DNA of 64,000 bases from Bathynomus jamesi (lineage: Eukaryota; Arthropoda; Malacostraca; Isopoda; Cirolanidae), in the NCBI GenBank assembly GCA_023014485.1, contig JAJOZX010001080.1:124001-188000 (forward strand). Direction: 5' to 3'. This document shows, in pieces, positions 61,654 through 64,000 of the stretch. The first letter of the stretch is position 1. The number at the start of each line of letters is the position of its first letter. The translations under genes were made by a program, and so were the position numbers. The notes under the pieces were generated by a model. It saw nothing but the letters and a program-made list of their open reading frames with translations. It had not been told where the DNA came from and did no database searches.

Positions 61654-63458
61654 ATGGCAACTAGAGCTTGTAAACACTCGCCGGATATATTCTGCTACGT
61701 TTGTGGGTATTACATAGGCCCCAAGCAAGTATCGCACAAGATTGTGAAAGGCACCAAGTTCTGGATCGCGTATCGGCTCTATTTTGGTATGCCTATGGGT
61801 GACCAAGATAAGCCCTGGGCACCCCATGTGATCTGTGGAAACTGCCGCTCCACACTTGAAGGGTGGCTGCGGGGAGTACGCAAGGCAATGCCCTTTGCGG
61901 TACCCAGAATATGGAGAGAACCAAAGAGCCACCACGACGATTGCTACTATTGCATGGTAGATGTTTCTAAGTACAGGAAAGTTAAAGGAAGGCAGACTCT
62001 TCAGTATCCAAGCATAGCGTCGTCCATAGCTCCTGTACCACATGGCGAAGGTCTTCCAATACCACGTCCACCAGAACAGGTATCTATCCATTACTTTACC
62101 TTCTGTATTTACAGACTGTGGGTCATTGTGTGTCGATTTTTCTTAGTGCTGATGCTCCTCTACATATATAGCTATGCCTATATTTTGTTTCTTTGCTTTG
62201 CAGGTTGAAAATGAGGATGCAGCTAGCTCATCTGAGATGTCGGCTGGTGAGGACAGTCATGATGAAGAATATACAGTAACTTTCAGTACAAATCCTCACT
62301 TTCCAAATCAGAGGGAATTGGACGACTTAATTAGAGATTTGGGTCTGACGAAATCTGGGTCTGAGCTTCTGACCTCCAGACTCAAAGAGTGGAATTTGCT
62401 TGGAGAAGTGCAAGAGCACTGTATACGGAAAGCGGCATGAAGAGTTTGCAAGGTTCTACGATGTCAATGGCTCACTCTTTTATTGCAGCGAGGTTAATGG
62501 TCTATTCACAGCTATTGGGTTAACACATATACCCTCAGAGTGGCGCCTGTTTATTGACAGTTCAACTCGGAGTTTAAGAGCTGTTCTACTTCACAATGGG
62601 AACAAATATCCATCTATACCAGTTGCACATTCTGTTCAAATGAAAGAGGACTATGAAAATGTCAAACAACTGCTCACTCAAATCAGGTATGAACAATATA
62701 ACTGGGACGTGTGTGGTGATTTCAAAATGATTGGTTTCCTGTTAGGTTTACAAGGAGGGTTTACTAAATATTCATGTTTTCTTTGCCTGTGAGATAGCAC
62801 GGCTTCAACTGAGCACTATAAAACAGTTCAGTGGCCTCCACGTGAAGGACTGCAACCAGGAAAGTACAATGTACTCAGGGAACCCCTTCTGAAGCCTGAC
62901 ATAGTTCTGCTACCACCTCTCCATATTAAGTTGGGTCTAATTAAGCAGTTTGTAACTGCGTTAGATTTTGGAGGGGAAGTTTTCCAACAGATTCGGATCA
63001 TGTTCCCTAAACTCTCTGAGGCCAAAGTCAAGGCTGGCATCTTTGTAGGACCACAAGTCAAGGCGCTGTTGAATTCAAAGAACCTTGAAGCCAAGATGAC
63101 TCCGATCGAAAAAGAGCCTTGGTGTGCTTTCCGTGATGTGGTTCGTGGGTTTTTAGGCAACCATAAAGCACCAAACTATAAGGAGTTAGTGTCAAACTTG
63201 ATTAAGTGCTATGGCAAAATAGGGTGCCGTATGTCTTTAAAATTACACTATCTGCATTCACATCTAGACTTTTTTCGTGATAACCTGGGCGATGTGAGTG
63301 AAGAACATGGCGAAAGATTCCATCAAGATATTCAAACGATGGAGAAAAGGTACCAGGGCCATTGGGATGCTTCCATGATGGGAGACTACGTATGGTCGCT
63401 GATCAGAAAGGATAAGAATGTTCATACGCGGAAGTCGCGTTCTTCAGTGCATTTTTAA
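61654..63458 (+). pseudogene. transposase-like protein of the CMC-like element, copy 2
   Basis: Exon 1 starts at ATG 61654 and ends 62079; exon 2 starts 62204. N-terminus has paired cysteines: FCYVCGYYI (CX2C), VICGNCRSTLEGW (CX2C) and DDCYYCMVD (CX2C), a zinc-binding region. Then an acidic linker (ENEDAASSSEMSAGEDS), NQRELDDLIRDLGLTKSGSE, a frameshift near 62405, EWRLFIDSSTRSLRAVLLHN, WDVCGDFKMIGFLLGLQGGF, TKYSCFLCL followed by TGA at 62790 (normally Trp). The same frame continues: LLPPLHIKLGLIKQFVTALD, GIFVGPQVKALL, GFLGNHKAPNYKELV, GCRMSLKLHYLHSHLDFF, EEHGERFHQDIQTMEKRYQG, MMGDYVWSLI, stop at 63456-63458. The expected full length is roughly 560 residues. One frameshift and one nonsense codon. 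Function is inferred. Confidence 0.72.
62080..62203 (+). other. intron in the CMC-like gene
   Basis: CAG|GTATCT at the donor and a pyrimidine-rich TTTGTTTCTTTGCTTTGCAG acceptor. Removing 124 bases joins PPEQ to VENED in frame. Copy 1 has no sequence at this point that looks like this intron. Confidence 0.75.
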
Positions 63459-63822
63459 GGAACACACGCTGCATAACGAGGCTTGTTATTCTCTTATCGG
63501 TTCTCCTCATATATATTATATCCTTTGCACCATTTTGGGTTTGTCAAACAATTTTGGCTCAATAAACATTAATTTCCAATAGTGTGTTTATTTTCAGAAA
63601 ATATTTGTTAGCCTTCTTTATATACTTTGCCATATGAAAAGTGTGATAACCTATATTTTTTAAACGGTTGATGATAGAGCAAAATCAATATCATTTTTGG
63701 AATCAGCGCCCCGAAATCATTAAGAAACGACAGAAAAATCACAATAAAGAGAAAAATTTTCAAATTTTGTTACCCACTGTTATCTATCGTCTGTTTTCTA
63801 ATCGAGCAGAATTTGTTACAAC

Positions 63823-64000
63823 CTGATTTTATATATAGGGTGATCCAGAGAAATGGGACCCAAAAGAAACCCCTGTAACTCTTAAAGTATAAGTCCTTTT
63901 ATAAAATCATACGCATCATTCGAAAGAGGATAGTTACAAGTTTGTACAGGATTGTATTATATAGGTTTTGACAATACAAGACAAGATAAGATACAAAACA
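63823..64000. other. mariner-like end at window edge
   Basis: ATATAGGGTGATCCAGAGAA resembles a degenerate mariner terminus beside TA. The remainder runs out of the window and no coding part is visible. Confidence 0.35.

Larger units (their letters stand above)
61128..63779 (+). mobile_element. CACTA/Mirage/Chapaev-like element, copy 2 (fuller)
   Basis: Left end CACTGTGTAACAC; right end, inverted, CAGTGGGTAACAAA. Similarity between the ends resumes further in (GGGCGCTGAGTCCAAA versus GGGCGCTGATTCCAAA, and TATCATCAA). TTA lies on both sides (61125-61127 and 63780-63782). Length 2652 bp with a single spliced gene. Its termini resemble those of copy 1 at 49883-51863 (GTAACAAA, GCGCTGAT, CTCTATCA). 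Confidence 0.62.
59835..63822 (-). mobile_element. nearly full mariner interrupted by CMC-like element copy 2
   Basis: Left end GTTGTAACATATTCTGCTCG and right end, inverted, GTTGTAACAAATTCTGCTCG. Without the insert (61128-63779) the mariner would be about 1.34 kb, the usual full size. The insert lies in the 5' untranslated part of the mariner, about 45 bp from its terminus. Confidence 0.88.

Overview
The window looks like intergenic DNA from an arthropod nuclear genome, most likely a crustacean. The reasons are abundant TA, TG and CT microsatellites, several tracts of the TTAGG (GGTTA) arthropod telomere-type motif, an AT-rich background, and a dense mix of Tc1/mariner, hAT, Penelope and non-LTR elements. 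The decapod-like assignment is inference. I could not identify any host protein-coding gene, rRNA gene or intact tRNA gene. Almost every recognisable coding stretch belongs to a mobile element, and almost all are broken.

Layout. 1-6,100: mariner ends and hairpins, a Penelope-like element (reverse transcriptase plus GIY-YIG, minus strand) whose 5' piece is inverted, and a LINE inserted in a MITE that carries a TTAGG tract. 6,460-9,500: a 5'-truncated LINE, a mariner end and a perfect 111-bp-arm palindrome. 9,500-13,100: mostly unrecognised, with a few small MITEs. 13,100-18,500: SINEs, an internally deleted mariner, nested MITEs and LINE 3' ends. 18,500-26,400: hAT MITEs with good target duplications, a decayed LINE and palindromic MITEs. 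26,700-30,850: two related LINE endonuclease fragments in opposite orientation around a hAT remnant. 31,000-39,600: palindromic and hairpin mariners plus a piggyBac-like MITE. 39,700-41,850: a second Penelope-like element split by a LINE fragment. 43,000-48,250: SINEs and two very long hairpin mariners. 48,265-52,176: a stack of LINE, then mariner, then a CACTA/Mirage/Chapaev-like element. 53,000-57,980: a mariner, a Helitron-like unit, nested hAT MITEs and LINE 3' ends. 58,000-63,822: a tRNA-derived repeat array split by a hAT MITE, then a nearly full mariner split by a second, fuller copy of the CACTA/Mirage/Chapaev-like element.

The strongest leads are three. (1) An element family with CACTR-like termini encodes a large zinc-knuckle protein with candidate acidic catalytic residues, seen in two diverged copies, each inside a different mariner. 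(2) Several unrelated mariner families have been rearranged into hairpins whose arms carry mirror-image pieces of the transposase gene, up to about 440 bp per arm. (3) A SINE family has a 5S rRNA-derived head and a tRNA-like B box, and it shares its 3' tail with tRNA-headed relatives.
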